Shown piece by piece: positions 7,841 through 18,697 of a DNA stretch of 50,215 bases. This DNA is from Methylobacterium sp. J-090 (GTDB taxonomy: Bacteria; Pseudomonadota; Alphaproteobacteria; Rhizobiales; Beijerinckiaceae). Location: positions 1-50,215 of the forward strand of contig NZ_JAKSXV010000115.1 in NCBI RefSeq assembly GCF_022829345.1, written 5' to 3'. The position numbers and the translations under genes were made by a program. The stretch's first letter is position 1, and each line of letters begins with the position of its first letter. The notes under the pieces were generated by a model, which saw nothing but the letters and a program-made list of their open reading frames with translations, was not told where the DNA came from and made no database searches.

Positions 7841-8953
7841 ATGAGCTTGCGACAGCCCGCCGCCACGGACGCGCCGATCCGATTCGCCTATTGGGTGCCC
7901 AACGTGTCGGGCGGCCTCGTCATCAGCAAGATTCCCCAGCGCACGAGCTGGGACGCGCCCTACAACCGGCGTCTGGCGCAGATCGCCGAAGAAGCGGGAT
8001 TCGACTATGCCCTGACGCAGATCCGCTTCACCGCCGGCTACGGTGCCGAGTATCAGCACGAATCCGTGGCTTTCAGCCACGCGCTGCTCGCCGCCACCAC
8101 GAAGCTCAAGGTCATCGCCGCCCTGCTGCCGGGGCCGTGGAACCCGACGCTCGCCGCCAAGCAGATCGCCACCATCGGCCAGTTGAGCGAGGGTCGCATC
8201 GCCATCAACGTGGTCTCGGGCTGGTTCTCGGGTGAGTTCCGCGCCATCGGCGAGCCGTGGCTCGACCACGACGAACGCTACCGGCGCTCGGAGGAGTTCA
8301 TCCGCGCCTTACGCGGGATCTGGACCCAGGACAACTTCACGTTCCGTGGCGATTTCTACCGCTACACGAATTACACCCTGAAGCCGAAGCCCGCCGACCC
8401 GCAGCCGGAGATCTTCCAGGGCGGATCGTCGCGCGCGGCGCGGGACATGGCCGCCCGGGTCTCGGATTGGTACTTCACCAACGGCAACACCCCCGAGGGC
8501 ATCCGGGCCCAGGTGGACGACATCCAGGAGAAGGCGCGGGCCAACGGCCACTCGGTCAAGGTCGGCGTCAACGCCTTCGTCATCGCCCGCGACACGGAGG
8601 AGGACGCCCGCGCCGTCCTGCAGGAGATCATCGACAACGCCGATCCGGAGGCGGTCAAGGCCTTCGGCCACGAGGTGAAGAACGCCGGCAAGGCCTCGCC
8701 GGAAGGGGAGGGGAACTGGGCCAAATCGAGCTTCGAGGACCTCGTCCAGTACAACGACGGCTTCAAGACCAACCTCATCGGCACCCCCGACCAGATCGCC
8801 GAGCGCATCGTCGCCCTGAAGGAGGCCGGCGTGGATCTCGCGCTGCTCGCCTTCCTGCACTTCCAGGAGGAGGTCGCGTATTTCGGCGCGCACATCATCC
8901 CGCGGGTGAGGGCGCTGGAGGCGGAACGCGAGCGCCGGGCGGAAGCCGCCTGA
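7841..8953 (+). CDS. sfnG: FMN-dependent dimethylsulfone monooxygenase
   Basis: A 370-aa luciferase-like flavin monooxygenase. The sequence FAYWVPNVSGGLVISKIPQR near the start, RFTAGYGAEYQHESVAF, and INVVSGWFSGEFRAIGEPWLDHDERY are typical of SfnG rather than of SsuD alkanesulfonate monooxygenase. The reaction uses FMNH2 and O2 to split dimethylsulfone to methanesulfinate and formaldehyde. In a methylotroph the formaldehyde could be used as carbon. The FMNH2 supplier is not adjacent; a flavin reductase homologue lies at 22163. An SfnB-type flavoprotein gene follows after 46 bp, as in known sulfur-starvation loci. It starts at ATG 7841. Confidence 0.85.
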   Translation: MSLRQPAATDAPIRFAYWVPNVSGGLVISKIPQRTSWDAPYNRRLAQIAEEAGFDYALTQIRFTAGYGAEYQHESVAFSHALLAATTKLKVIAALLPGPWNPTLAAKQIATIGQLSEGRIAINVVSGWFSGEFRAIGEPWLDHDERYRRSEEFIRALRGIWTQDNFTFRGDFYRYTNYTLKPKPADPQPEIFQGGSSRAARDMAARVSDWYFTNGNTPEGIRAQVDDIQEKARANGHSVKVGVNAFVIARDTEEDARAVLQEIIDNADPEAVKAFGHEVKNAGKASPEGEGNWAKSSFEDLVQYNDGFKTNLIGTPDQIAERIVALKEAGVDLALLAFLHFQEEVAYFGAHIIPRVRALEAERERRAEAA

Positions 8954-8999
8954 GCGACCCGGCCGAACGATTGCTGTCAGAATCCTCCGGAGACCGTCC

Positions 9000-10259
9000 A
9001 TGAACATCGCCGTCAGCGCGAGCGCCCTCGAGGCCAACCGCGTCCCGCAGGGCGCGCCGGGTCCGGCTCAGATCCCCGAGCCCGCCCACATCATCCGCGA
9101 CGACGCGGAGGCGATCCGCGTCGCCCATGCCCTCGCGGACACGTTCCGCACGGAGGCGGCGGAGCGCGACCGCACCGGGCGCCGCCCCTTCTCCGAACTC
9201 GACGCCTTCTCGCAGAGCGGGTTGTGGTCGATCAACGTCCCCGGAACCCATGGCGGGCCGGGGGTCTCCTACCGGACCCTGGCGCAGGTCATCGCCATCG
9301 TCTCGGCGGCCGATCCGTCCATCGGGCAGATCGCTCAGAATCACCTCGGCATCGTGGCCGCCATCGACACCGTGTCGGACGACGCGCAGAAGGCTCTGCT
9401 GTTCGGCAAGGTTCTGGCCGGCACCCGCTTCGGCAACGCCTTCTCCGAGAGCGGCACCCCGAGGGCCGCCGACTTCAAGACCCATTTCGTCGATCACGGC
9501 GACCACGTCATCGTCCACGGCCGCAAGTTCTACGCGACGGGGGCGCTGCTCGCCCATCTCGTGCCCATCGTCGCCGTCGATGACCAGGGGCGGCCCTGGT
9601 ACGCCATCGCCGAGCGCAACGCGCCGGGCCTGTCCGTCATCGACGACTGGTCGAGCTTCGGCCAGCGCACCACGGCGAGCGGCACGGTGATCCTCGATCG
9701 CGTGCGGGTGGAGAAGAGCCACCTCGTGCCGTCGTGGAAAGGCTACGAGCGCCCGAGCGCCAACGGAGCGATCTTCCAGATCATCCAGGCGGCGGTCGAT
9801 GCGGGCATCGCCCGCGAGGCGCTGGCCGAGACCGTGGCGTTCGTGCGCACGAAGTCGCGCCCCTGGATCGACAGCGGCCTGGAACGGGCCTCGGACGATC
9901 CCCACACCATCGCCATCGTCGGCAACCTCACCATCCGCCTGCATGCGGCCGAAGCCCTCCTCGACCGGGCCGGTCTCGCCCTCGACGCGGCAGTGGCCGC
10001 TCCCGACGCCGACAGCGTCGCGGCGGCCCAGCTCGCCGTGGCGGAGGCGAAGGTTCTCACCACCGAAGTGGCTCTGGCAGCCACCAACACCCTGTTCGAA
10101 CTCGCCGGGACCCGCTCGACCCTCGACGCGCACAATCTCGACCGGCACTGGCGCAACGCCCGCACCCACACGCTCCACGACCCCGTGCGCTGGAAATACG
10201 CCATCGTCGGCAACCACACCCTCAACGGGGTCGCTCCGCCCTTCCACGCCTGGAGCTGA
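9000..10259 (+). CDS. sfnB: SfnB-type acyl-CoA-dehydrogenase-fold flavoprotein
   Basis: A 419-aa member of the acyl-CoA dehydrogenase superfamily, closest in type to SfnB/DszC flavoproteins tied to organosulfur use. Visible landmarks are the helical N-terminal domain (GLWSINVPGTHGGPGVSYRTL), a middle beta domain (HVIVHGRKFYATGALLAHLVPIVAVD) and the C-terminal bundle ending DARNLDR-like HNLDRHWRNARTHTLHDPVRWKY, the DszC/SfnB signature. Its exact substrate is not established for the family. It follows sfnG by 46 bp, so the two are probably co-regulated under sulfate limitation. The start is ATG 9000. Confidence 0.78.
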   Translation: MNIAVSASALEANRVPQGAPGPAQIPEPAHIIRDDAEAIRVAHALADTFRTEAAERDRTGRRPFSELDAFSQSGLWSINVPGTHGGPGVSYRTLAQVIAIVSAADPSIGQIAQNHLGIVAAIDTVSDDAQKALLFGKVLAGTRFGNAFSESGTPRAADFKTHFVDHGDHVIVHGRKFYATGALLAHLVPIVAVDDQGRPWYAIAERNAPGLSVIDDWSSFGQRTTASGTVILDRVRVEKSHLVPSWKGYERPSANGAIFQIIQAAVDAGIAREALAETVAFVRTKSRPWIDSGLERASDDPHTIAIVGNLTIRLHAAEALLDRAGLALDAAVAAPDADSVAAAQLAVAEAKVLTTEVALAATNTLFELAGTRSTLDAHNLDRHWRNARTHTLHDPVRWKYAIVGNHTLNGVAPPFHAWS

Positions 10260-10269
10260 GGCCGCGGGA

Positions 10270-10294
10270 CGCCGCACCGGAATGCGGTGCGGCG
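10270..10294 (+). terminator. Terminator-like hairpin after sfnB
   Basis: CGCCGCACCG and CGGTGCGGCG form a perfect 10-bp stem around a 5-nt loop, 11 bp after the sfnB stop. There is no T-run, so it may stabilise the 3' end or work with Rho rather than act as a classical intrinsic terminator. Confidence 0.5.
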
Positions 10295-10441
10295 GCGCAC
10301 GCGGCACGACGGGCAACGCGCATGGCAGTGTCACGATGATCGATCTGGCGCCGGGCCGATCCGGGTGCCAGATTAAGCGGATCATCACAGCTTTCGTCGC
10401 TCATCGTGATCGACCCGAGACCGTTTTCAGGACTTCAGCCC

Positions 10442-10600
10442 GTGGATATCGAGACCGCCAAGACCTTGGTGGGTGCTGCCCTCATCGTCGTTGTTTCCGC
10501 CTTTTCCCTCGTCACGCTCTCGTCGGCCGCCCTCGCGATGCTGCGCGATCTGCGCATCCTGACGCCGGACACGGAGGGGACGCGCGGCCCGGCCCGCTGA
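10442..10600 (+). CDS. Small single-pass membrane protein (hypothetical)
   Basis: A 52-aa ORF from GTG 10442, with AGGA about 13 bp upstream. Its centre is one clear membrane span (TLVGAALIVVVSAFSLVTLSSAALAML), followed by a charged tail RDLRILTPDTEG. An in-frame GTG at 10406 would add 12 residues. There is no homologue I can name. It sits alone between the sulfone locus and the acyl-CoA dehydrogenase gene. Confidence 0.4.
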   Translation: MDIETAKTLVGAALIVVVSAFSLVTLSSAALAMLRDLRILTPDTEGTRGPAR

Positions 10601-10683
10601 CCCGGGGGCGATTCGCCTTCCCGCAGGGTGCGTTTCACGCGAAAAGACGGCGCTGACGACTGGTGGATGCACCGGCCTGTTCC

Positions 10684-11895
10684 ATGTTCGTAGGGATGAA
10701 TTTCATCGTCCCCGACCGTATTGAGACTGGCTCCCGAAGCCGCGCCGCGGCCCGTGCCGTCGCGCGCCTCGCCGCCGAGCGGGCGGACGCTCTCGACCGC
10801 ACCGGCGGGTTTCCGGAGCACGACATCGTCCATTGCCACGAGGCCGGCCTGCTGGCGGCCCCCCTTCCCGTGGCGCTCGGCGGGTCCGGCCTCAATGCGC
10901 CGGCCATGACGGCCGTGCTGCTCGATGTGCTGGCGGAAGTCGGCCGCGGCAGCCTCGCCCTCGGACGGCTCTACGAGGGCCACGTCAACGCCCTGTCGCT
11001 GATCCTGCGATACGCCTCCGAGCCCGTCCTCGGACGCCTCGTGGCGGATGTCCATGCCGGGCACCTGTTCGGGGTGTGGAACACCCAGCCCCAGTCCGGC
11101 GGTCTCGCCCTCGATCCCGATGGAACCGGTCTGCTCTCGGGCGTGAAGTCCTTCGCCTCGGGCGCCGGATCGGTGACGCGTCCCCTCGTCACCGCGCGCC
11201 GGCCCGATGGGCGCCAGCAGATGCTCGTCGTCACCCTCGAGGCCGGCACGCGGGCCGACCTGTCGTCGTGGTGCGCCCACGGCATGCGCGCCTCGACCTC
11301 GGGGGTACTCGATTTCACCGGCCTGTCCGTGGACGCCCAGGCCGCGGTGGGCGAGGCCGACGATTACTTCCGCGAGCCGCACTTCTCCGCCGGCGCTTGG
11401 CGCTTTACGGCCGTGCAGCTCGGCGGGATCGAGGCGGTGTTCGACAGCTTGCGGGCGCACCTCGTCGCCACCGGGCGCGGCGGCGACCCGCATCAGGCGG
11501 CGCGCCTCGGCGAGGCGGCCATCGCCATGGAGACGGCGCGTCTCTTCGTCGGCCGGGCCGGCGCCATGATGGCCGATTCCAACGTGGAGTCGGCGCGGGT
11601 GATCGCCTACGTCAACCTCACCCGCCTCGCCGTGGAGCGGGCCGGTCTCGACGTGCTGGAGCGCGCGCAACGCTCCGTGGGACTCGCCGGCTTCCTGCAG
11701 ACGCACCCCCTGGAGCGGCTCATGCGCGACCTCGCCACCTACCTGCGCCAGCCCGGCCCCGATCGCGCCCTCACGCACGCGGCGGCCCATGTCCTCGCCG
11801 ATGGCCGACCGGCCGATGCCCTCTGGCGCGATCACCCCGACGAAAGCACATTGGACAGGAGCTCCGTCGACCTCCAGCCCGGCTGCGCCGCATGA
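10684..11895 (+). CDS. Acyl-CoA dehydrogenase-family protein
   Basis: About 403 aa with the acyl-CoA dehydrogenase architecture: helical N-terminus (FPEHDIVHCHEAGLLAAPLPVALGGSG), middle beta domain (GLLSGVKSFASGAGSVTRPLVTAR) and a helical C-terminal domain (YVNLTRLAVERAGLDVLERAQRSVGLAGFLQTHPLERLMRDL region). The usual catalytic Glu is not obvious, so the reaction may not be a classical dehydrogenation. The start is uncertain (ATG 10684 or 10696). Its stop overlaps the ATG of the methyltransferase gene in an ATGA junction, so the two are translationally coupled. Confidence 0.75.
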   Translation: MFVGMNFIVPDRIETGSRSRAAARAVARLAAERADALDRTGGFPEHDIVHCHEAGLLAAPLPVALGGSGLNAPAMTAVLLDVLAEVGRGSLALGRLYEGHVNALSLILRYASEPVLGRLVADVHAGHLFGVWNTQPQSGGLALDPDGTGLLSGVKSFASGAGSVTRPLVTARRPDGRQQMLVVTLEAGTRADLSSWCAHGMRASTSGVLDFTGLSVDAQAAVGEADDYFREPHFSAGAWRFTAVQLGGIEAVFDSLRAHLVATGRGGDPHQAARLGEAAIAMETARLFVGRAGAMMADSNVESARVIAYVNLTRLAVERAGLDVLERAQRSVGLAGFLQTHPLERLMRDLATYLRQPGPDRALTHAAAHVLADGRPADALWRDHPDESTLDRSSVDLQPGCAA

Positions 11896-12482
11896 CCCGG
11901 TCCACCGCCTCGCTCCCGCCCGATTACTTCGACGGCATCTACGCCGGGAATCCGGACCCGTGGGGGTTCACCACTAGCGCGTACGAGGCAGCCAAGTATG
12001 ACGCCACCCTGGCCGCCCTCCCGCGAAACACCTACGACGAGGCCCTTGAGGTCGGCTGCTCCATCGGCGTGCTGACCCGGCGGCTGGCGGAGCGCTGCAC
12101 CCGGCTCCTCTCCCTCGACGTGGCCGAGACCGCCCTGGAGGCGGCCCGGGCCCGCTGCGCCGACCGTCCGCACGTCTCGTTCCTGCGCGCGGCGGTGCCC
12201 GACGAATGGCCGCCCGGCCGGTTCGACCTCATCCTGGTGTCGGAGGTGCTGTACTTCTTCACCCGTGCCGACCTCGCCCGCCTGGCCGGGCACATGGCCC
12301 GGGCGGTGAAGCCCGGGGCCGAGATCATCCTTGTTCACTGGACTGGTGAAACGAATTATCCCTTGAGCGGCGACGACGCCGTCGAGGCTCTCATCGCCGG
12401 GACGGCCGGCACCCTGGCGCCACACCATCAGACCCGCACGGAGAGCTACCGCCTCGACGTGCTGCGCGCCGTGGATCCATGA
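11892..12482 (+). CDS. SAM-dependent methyltransferase, NodS-like
   Basis: A 196-aa class I methyltransferase. The opening (PPDYFDGIYAGNPDPWGF, then SAYEAAKYDATLAALP) is typical of NodS-like enzymes. The SAM-binding motif is ALEVGCSIGVLTRRLA, and the acidic residue of motif II is in LLSLDVAETAL. It probably methylates a small amino or hydroxyl compound; the substrate is unknown. ATG 11892 overlaps the previous stop, and its own stop overlaps the next ATG (12479), making a tight chain with the cytochrome b and molybdopterin genes. The frame is open far upstream but only as Arg/Pro-rich shadow sequence. Confidence 0.82.
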   Translation: MTRSTASLPPDYFDGIYAGNPDPWGFTTSAYEAAKYDATLAALPRNTYDEALEVGCSIGVLTRRLAERCTRLLSLDVAETALEAARARCADRPHVSFLRAAVPDEWPPGRFDLILVSEVLYFFTRADLARLAGHMARAVKPGAEIILVHWTGETNYPLSGDDAVEALIAGTAGTLAPHHQTRTESYRLDVLRAVDP

Positions 12483-13198
12483 CCGGCCGAACGCCGCGCC
12501 AGACGGTGTTCCGGCACCGCGCCTTCGTGCGCCTGACCCATTGGGTCAACACGGCCGCATTCGGGGCGCTCCTGGTCAGCGGCATCGCCATCCTGCTCGC
12601 CCTGCCGCGCCTGTTCTGGGGCGAGACCGGTGCCAACGACGCCCCCGCCGCCCTGGTGCTGCCCCTGCCCGTGAACCTCGAACAGACCGGTTGGGGCCGC
12701 AACCTGCACTTCCTCGCCGCCTGGATCCTCGTCCTCAACGGCGGCCTCTATCTGCTCGTCTCGCTGTTCGGCGGGCACCTGCGCCGCAACCTCCTGCCGG
12801 ACCGGGATCAGCTGGCGCTCGGCCACCTCGCCCGCGAGATCGCCGATCATGCCCGCCTGCGGCCGCCGACGGGGCGGGAGGCCCTGCGCTACAACGCCCT
12901 GCAGAAATTCGCCTATCTGGCCGTGATCCTGGGATTGTTCCCCCTGATGGTGCTCACCGGGCTGACCATGTCGCCCGGCGTCACGGCGGCGTTCCCCGAG
13001 CTCTTCACCCTGTTCGGCGGCCGGCAATCGGCCCGCACCCTGCACTTCGTCTTCGCCAGCCTGCTGGTCCTGTTCCTCCTCGTCCATGTCGGTCAGGTCT
13101 TCGTCGGCGGGGCCGTCAACCTCACGCGCGCGATGATCACCGGGCGCCTCGCCGTCCCGCCCGAATCGCCGGCCTCCCGGGAGATCCCCGATGCGTGA
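12479..13198 (+). CDS. Cytochrome b subunit of a membrane oxidoreductase
   Basis: A 239-aa integral membrane protein of the cytochrome b561 / Ni-Fe hydrogenase b-type group with four or five spans. Candidate haem-ligand histidines lie in LTHWVN (span 1), NLHFLAAW (span 2), and LHFVFASLLVLFLLVHVGQVF (last span). It would carry electrons between the quinone pool and a periplasmic partner. The molybdopterin oxidoreductase encoded next, overlapping by 8 bp, is the obvious partner. It starts at ATG 12479 inside the methyltransferase stop. Confidence 0.82.
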   Translation: MTGRTPRQTVFRHRAFVRLTHWVNTAAFGALLVSGIAILLALPRLFWGETGANDAPAALVLPLPVNLEQTGWGRNLHFLAAWILVLNGGLYLLVSLFGGHLRRNLLPDRDQLALGHLAREIADHARLRPPTGREALRYNALQKFAYLAVILGLFPLMVLTGLTMSPGVTAAFPELFTLFGGRQSARTLHFVFASLLVLFLLVHVGQVFVGGAVNLTRAMITGRLAVPPESPASREIPDA

Positions 13199-13943
13199 CC
13201 TGTCGCGCCGCCGCCTCCTCACCGGCTCGGGGACGCTCCTCGGCGCCGGCCTCGTGGGCAGTTCTTTGGGCGGCTGCGACGCGCCGGCCCTGTCGCATCT
13301 GGCCACCCCCTACGACTGGAGCAACGGCCTCACCTTCGCGGTCCAGCGCTGGCTGCTCCGGCACCAGCCCCTGGTGCGCGAGTTCGACCGCAGCCAGATC
13401 TCGACGGTGTTCCCGACCATCAACACCACGGACCCCGACGACCCCGCCTACAAGCGCTCGAAGGAGGCTGGATTCGCCGACTGGAAGCTGCCGGTGACCG
13501 GCCTCGTCGAGCGGCCCGGCGCGTTCTCGCTCGCCGACCTCAAGGCGATGCCGGCGCGCACCCAGGTGACGCTGCATTCCTGCGAGCAGGGCTGGTCGGC
13601 CATCGGCGAGTGGACCGGCGTGCCCCTCGCCCGCCTCCTCGCGCGGGTGGGACTGAAGCCGCAGGCGCGCTTCATCGTGATCCGCAGCGTCGATGGCTGG
13701 TGGGACAGCTACGACCTGTTCGACGCGCTCCACCCCCAGACCATCCTCGCCTACGGCATGAACGGGGGCGATCTGCCGGTGAAGCACGGCGCCCCGTTGC
13801 GCCTGCGGGTGGAGCGCCAGCTCGGCTACAAGAGCCTGAAGTACATCTCGGCCATCGAGGCGGCCGAGCGCGTGGACGGCTACGGCAAGGGACGCGGCAG
13901 CATGGTCGCCGAACTGGGCTTCCCCTGGTACGCGGGCATCTGA
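13191..13943 (+). CDS. Tat-exported molybdopterin-dependent oxidoreductase
   Basis: A 250-aa protein of the sulfite-oxidase/MsrP fold. The N-terminus SRRRLLTGSG is a twin-arginine signal, and GGC at residues 27-29 could also serve as a lipobox. The molybdopterin domain includes the metal-ligating Cys131 in TLHSCEQGWSAIGEWTGV and the later IRSVDGWWDSYD and APLRLRVERQLGYKSLKYI segments. Its substrate is unknown; sulfoxides, sulfite or oxidised methionine are possible from family precedent. Together with the preceding cytochrome b it forms a two-component periplasmic redox enzyme. The stop abuts the convergent chrA stop with no gap. Confidence 0.85.
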   Translation: MRDLSRRRLLTGSGTLLGAGLVGSSLGGCDAPALSHLATPYDWSNGLTFAVQRWLLRHQPLVREFDRSQISTVFPTINTTDPDDPAYKRSKEAGFADWKLPVTGLVERPGAFSLADLKAMPARTQVTLHSCEQGWSAIGEWTGVPLARLLARVGLKPQARFIVIRSVDGWWDSYDLFDALHPQTILAYGMNGGDLPVKHGAPLRLRVERQLGYKSLKYISAIEAAERVDGYGKGRGSMVAELGFPWYAGI

Positions 13944-15132
13944 TCAGCCCGCGAGGGCAAGGCCGCCGAGGGCCGTCAGCCCGACGACGATCCAGGGCGC
14001 GACGCCCCCCACCGTGAGCAGTACGAAGGCGGTCGCCGCGAGGGCGACGTCGCGGGCGTTGCCGATGGCTCCCGTCCAGACTGGATCGTAGAGGGCGGCG
14101 GCGAGTAGCCCGACCACGGCGGCGTTGCCGCCGCGCAGGGCCGCCTGGGCCAGGGACCTCCTTCGCAACGCGTCCCAGAACGGCAGGGCGCCGGTGACGA
14201 GGAGGAGGCCGGGCAGGAAGATCGCCGCGAGCGCGAGGCCGGCGCCGGGAAGGCCGTTCGGCGGTGTCCGCAGGACGGCACCCAGATAAGCCGCGAACGT
14301 GAACAGCGGCCCCGGCACCGCCTGCGCCGCGCCGTAGCCGGCGAGGAACGCATCGGCGCCGATCCAGCCCGGATCGACGGTGCCGGCCCGCAGGAGCGGC
14401 AGCACCACGTGGCCGCCACCGAAGACGAGGGCGCCGGCCCGGTAGAAGGCGTCGACCACGGCGATCCCCTGCGAAGGCAGCACGGTCGCGAGGATCGGCA
14501 GGCCGATGAGAAGGCCGAAAAACAGCGCCAGCGCCGCGGCCCCCGTCCGCCGGGACAGGGGAACGGCGAGGTGTCCGACGGGCGCGGGTACTACGCCCCG
14601 GCACAGGGCGAGGCCGGCAACGGCGCCAAACAGGATCGCACCGACCTGACCGAGCGCCGTCGGCGCGAGCACCGCGAGCCAGAGGGCGCCGAGCGCGATC
14701 CCGGCGCGGGTCGGATCCGGTGCCAGGGTCCGGGCCATGCCCCACACGGCCTGGGCCACCACCGCCACGGCCACGAGCTTGAGGCCGTGGAGCAGGCCCG
14801 ACAGGATTGGTCCGTCCCCCGATCCGGCGCCGTAGGCGACGGCTACGAGGATGAGGGCGGAGGGGAGGGTGAAGCCGGCAAAGGCCGCCAGCCCGCCCCA
14901 CAGGCTCCCGGCCCGAAGGATTCCGAGGGCGAACCCGACCTGGCTCGAGGCCGGACCGGGGAGGAACTGGCACAGGGCGACGAGATCGGCGTAGCCCGCC
15001 TCGTCGATCCAGCGCCGCCGCGCCACGAACGCCTCGCGAAAGTACCCGAGATGGGCGACGGGGCCGCCGAAGGCCGTCAGGCCGAGTTTCAGGAAGGCGA
15101 GAAAGACCTCGCGGATGGAGCCCGCTCCAGGC

Positions 15133-15140
<8 letters not shown>
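13944..15140 (-). CDS. chrA: Chromate transporter, ChrA family
   Basis: A 398-aa membrane protein with two homologous halves, the full-length CHR type. Signatures are FLKLGLTAFGGPVAHLGYFR and ALCQFLPGPASSQVGFALG in the first half, and AGALVFGGGHVVLPLLRAG and AQAVPGPLFTFAAYLGA in the second. It is predicted to export chromate by proton or sulfate exchange. I chose TTG 15140 because GGAGGG sits just upstream and it overlaps the ureG stop by a few bases, giving coupling to the urease operon. The longer in-frame start at 15224 would lie well inside ureG. Confidence 0.85.
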
Positions 15141-15762
<622 letters not shown>

Positions 15763-15773
15763 CGCTGGGTCTT

Positions 15774-16448
15774 TCACGAGCGGAAAATCCGAGAATACTG
15801 GGTCTCGTGCCGGAACGAGCCGAGATCGAGGCGGAGCGTCGCGCTGCCGAGGTCGTCCAAGGTCAGGTCCGGAACCCCGGCCGCGAGCGCCACCACGCGC
15901 GGGGTCAGGGCCGCGATCACCCGGGTGCCGGCACTCTGGCCGATGGGCGCGCAGCGCAGGGCCGCCGAGACGAGGTTCTGCAGGAAGGCGAGGCCGAAGG
16001 CCGCGAGCGTCGGGGGCAGGGCCATGCCGTGGGCGCCGGCCGCGAGGCCGACCATCACCGGATAGGCCACCGGGCCGGGCAGGGCCTCGGCGAGGCGGGC
16101 GAGGGCGGGGGTGGGCCATGCGGCCAGGGTGGCGTCGAGGAAGCTGCGCCCCTGCTGGCTCGTCTCCAGGTGAAGCTCTCGCGATGGTGCCAGCGCCAGG
16201 GCGAGGTCGTTGAGGTCCGCCAGTGCCGCCGAGTCTTCCACCAGGGCCGTGCCATGGGCGTGCGCGGCGAGGATGAGGTCGTTGCGGCCCGATCCCTGTT
16301 CCAGCACGTCGCCGAGCCATGCGCGGAGGGAGGCTTCCCCGAAAACGTCGCCGGATTCCACCGCCCCTTCGAGCCCGTGCGAATAGGCATAGGCCCCCAC
16401 CGGATAGCCGGGCGACAGCCACGCCATCAGGCGCAGGGCGTCAATCAT
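15774..16448 (-). CDS. ureF: Urease accessory protein UreF
   Basis: A 224-aa all-helical accessory protein that with UreD/UreH and UreG forms the apo-urease activation complex. The opening LMAWLSPGYPVGAYAYSHGLEGAVESG is the UreF signature, and the C-terminal end SFRHETQYSRIFRS is also typical. The ATG at 16448 overlaps the ureE stop by 8 bp. No ureD gene is present anywhere in the window, so its partner must be encoded elsewhere or by a divergent gene. Confidence 0.93.
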   Translation of the reverse strand: MIDALRLMAWLSPGYPVGAYAYSHGLEGAVESGDVFGEASLRAWLGDVLEQGSGRNDLILAAHAHGTALVEDSAALADLNDLALALAPSRELHLETSQQGRSFLDATLAAWPTPALARLAEALPGPVAYPVMVGLAAGAHGMALPPTLAAFGLAFLQNLVSAALRCAPIGQSAGTRVIAALTPRVVALAAGVPDLTLDDLGSATLRLDLGSFRHETQYSRIFRS

Positions 16449-16956
16449 GGGCGTGGGAATGGTCGTGCGGATGCGCGTGGGAATGCCCGTGATCGTGGTG
16501 ACCATGGTGATGATGCCCGGCGGCCTCCCCCGCATAGGCGCCGCCCTCGGGGCGGAACGGGCGCTCCACCAGTTCGGCGGTGCCACCCAACCCCCGCACC
16601 ATCTCGGCGAGGACGTGGTCGTCGGCGATGTAGACCGCGTCCGGCGCAATCTCGGCCGGGATGTGCCGGTTGCCGATATGCCAGATCAGCCGCTTCAGGG
16701 CATGATCGTCTGCCGCCCGGATCTCCAGCAGACGCTCCGGCGCGGCCTCGACCCAGACGAGGCGCCCATCCTGCAGCACGAGGGCGTCGCCGTCGTCGAG
16801 CACCGTCGGTTCGGCGAGATCGAGGAGGAACGCCACACCACCCACCCCCCGCATGGCCATGCGACGGCGATGCCGGTCGCCGTGGTCGAGGACGATGCGG
16901 TCGACGATTTCGCCCGCGAGGGCGTCGCGGCGCAGAACGTGGGTGGCGCGGATCAT
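16441..16956 (-). CDS. ureE: Urease nickel metallochaperone UreE
   Basis: A 171-aa UreE. The N-terminal peptide-binding domain (VLDHGDRHRRRMAM, FLLDLAEPTVLDDGDAL) is followed by the metal-binding domain (WHIGNRHIPAEI) with the conserved His. The extreme C-terminus is a His-rich tail (HHHHGHHDHGHSHAHPHDH) that would store or sense nickel. It starts at ATG 16956, 8 bp after ureC, and overlaps ureF. Confidence 0.93.
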   Translation of the reverse strand: MIRATHVLRRDALAGEIVDRIVLDHGDRHRRRMAMRGVGGVAFLLDLAEPTVLDDGDALVLQDGRLVWVEAAPERLLEIRAADDHALKRLIWHIGNRHIPAEIAPDAVYIADDHVLAEMVRGLGGTAELVERPFRPEGGAYAGEAAGHHHHGHHDHGHSHAHPHDHSHAHD

Positions 16957-16964
16957 GGAACCAG

Positions 16965-18692
<1,728 letters not shown>

Positions 18693-18697
18693 GGTCT

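Noticed and set aside
7210..8269. Minus-strand open frames in and beyond the 7.1-7.8 kb intergenic region
   Set aside because: They overlap sfnG antisense, lack start signals and have no coding-like composition.
10833..12482. 549-aa open frame that includes the methyltransferase
   Set aside because: Only the part from ATG 11892 has a fold; the upstream part is out of frame with the acyl-CoA dehydrogenase gene and Arg-rich.
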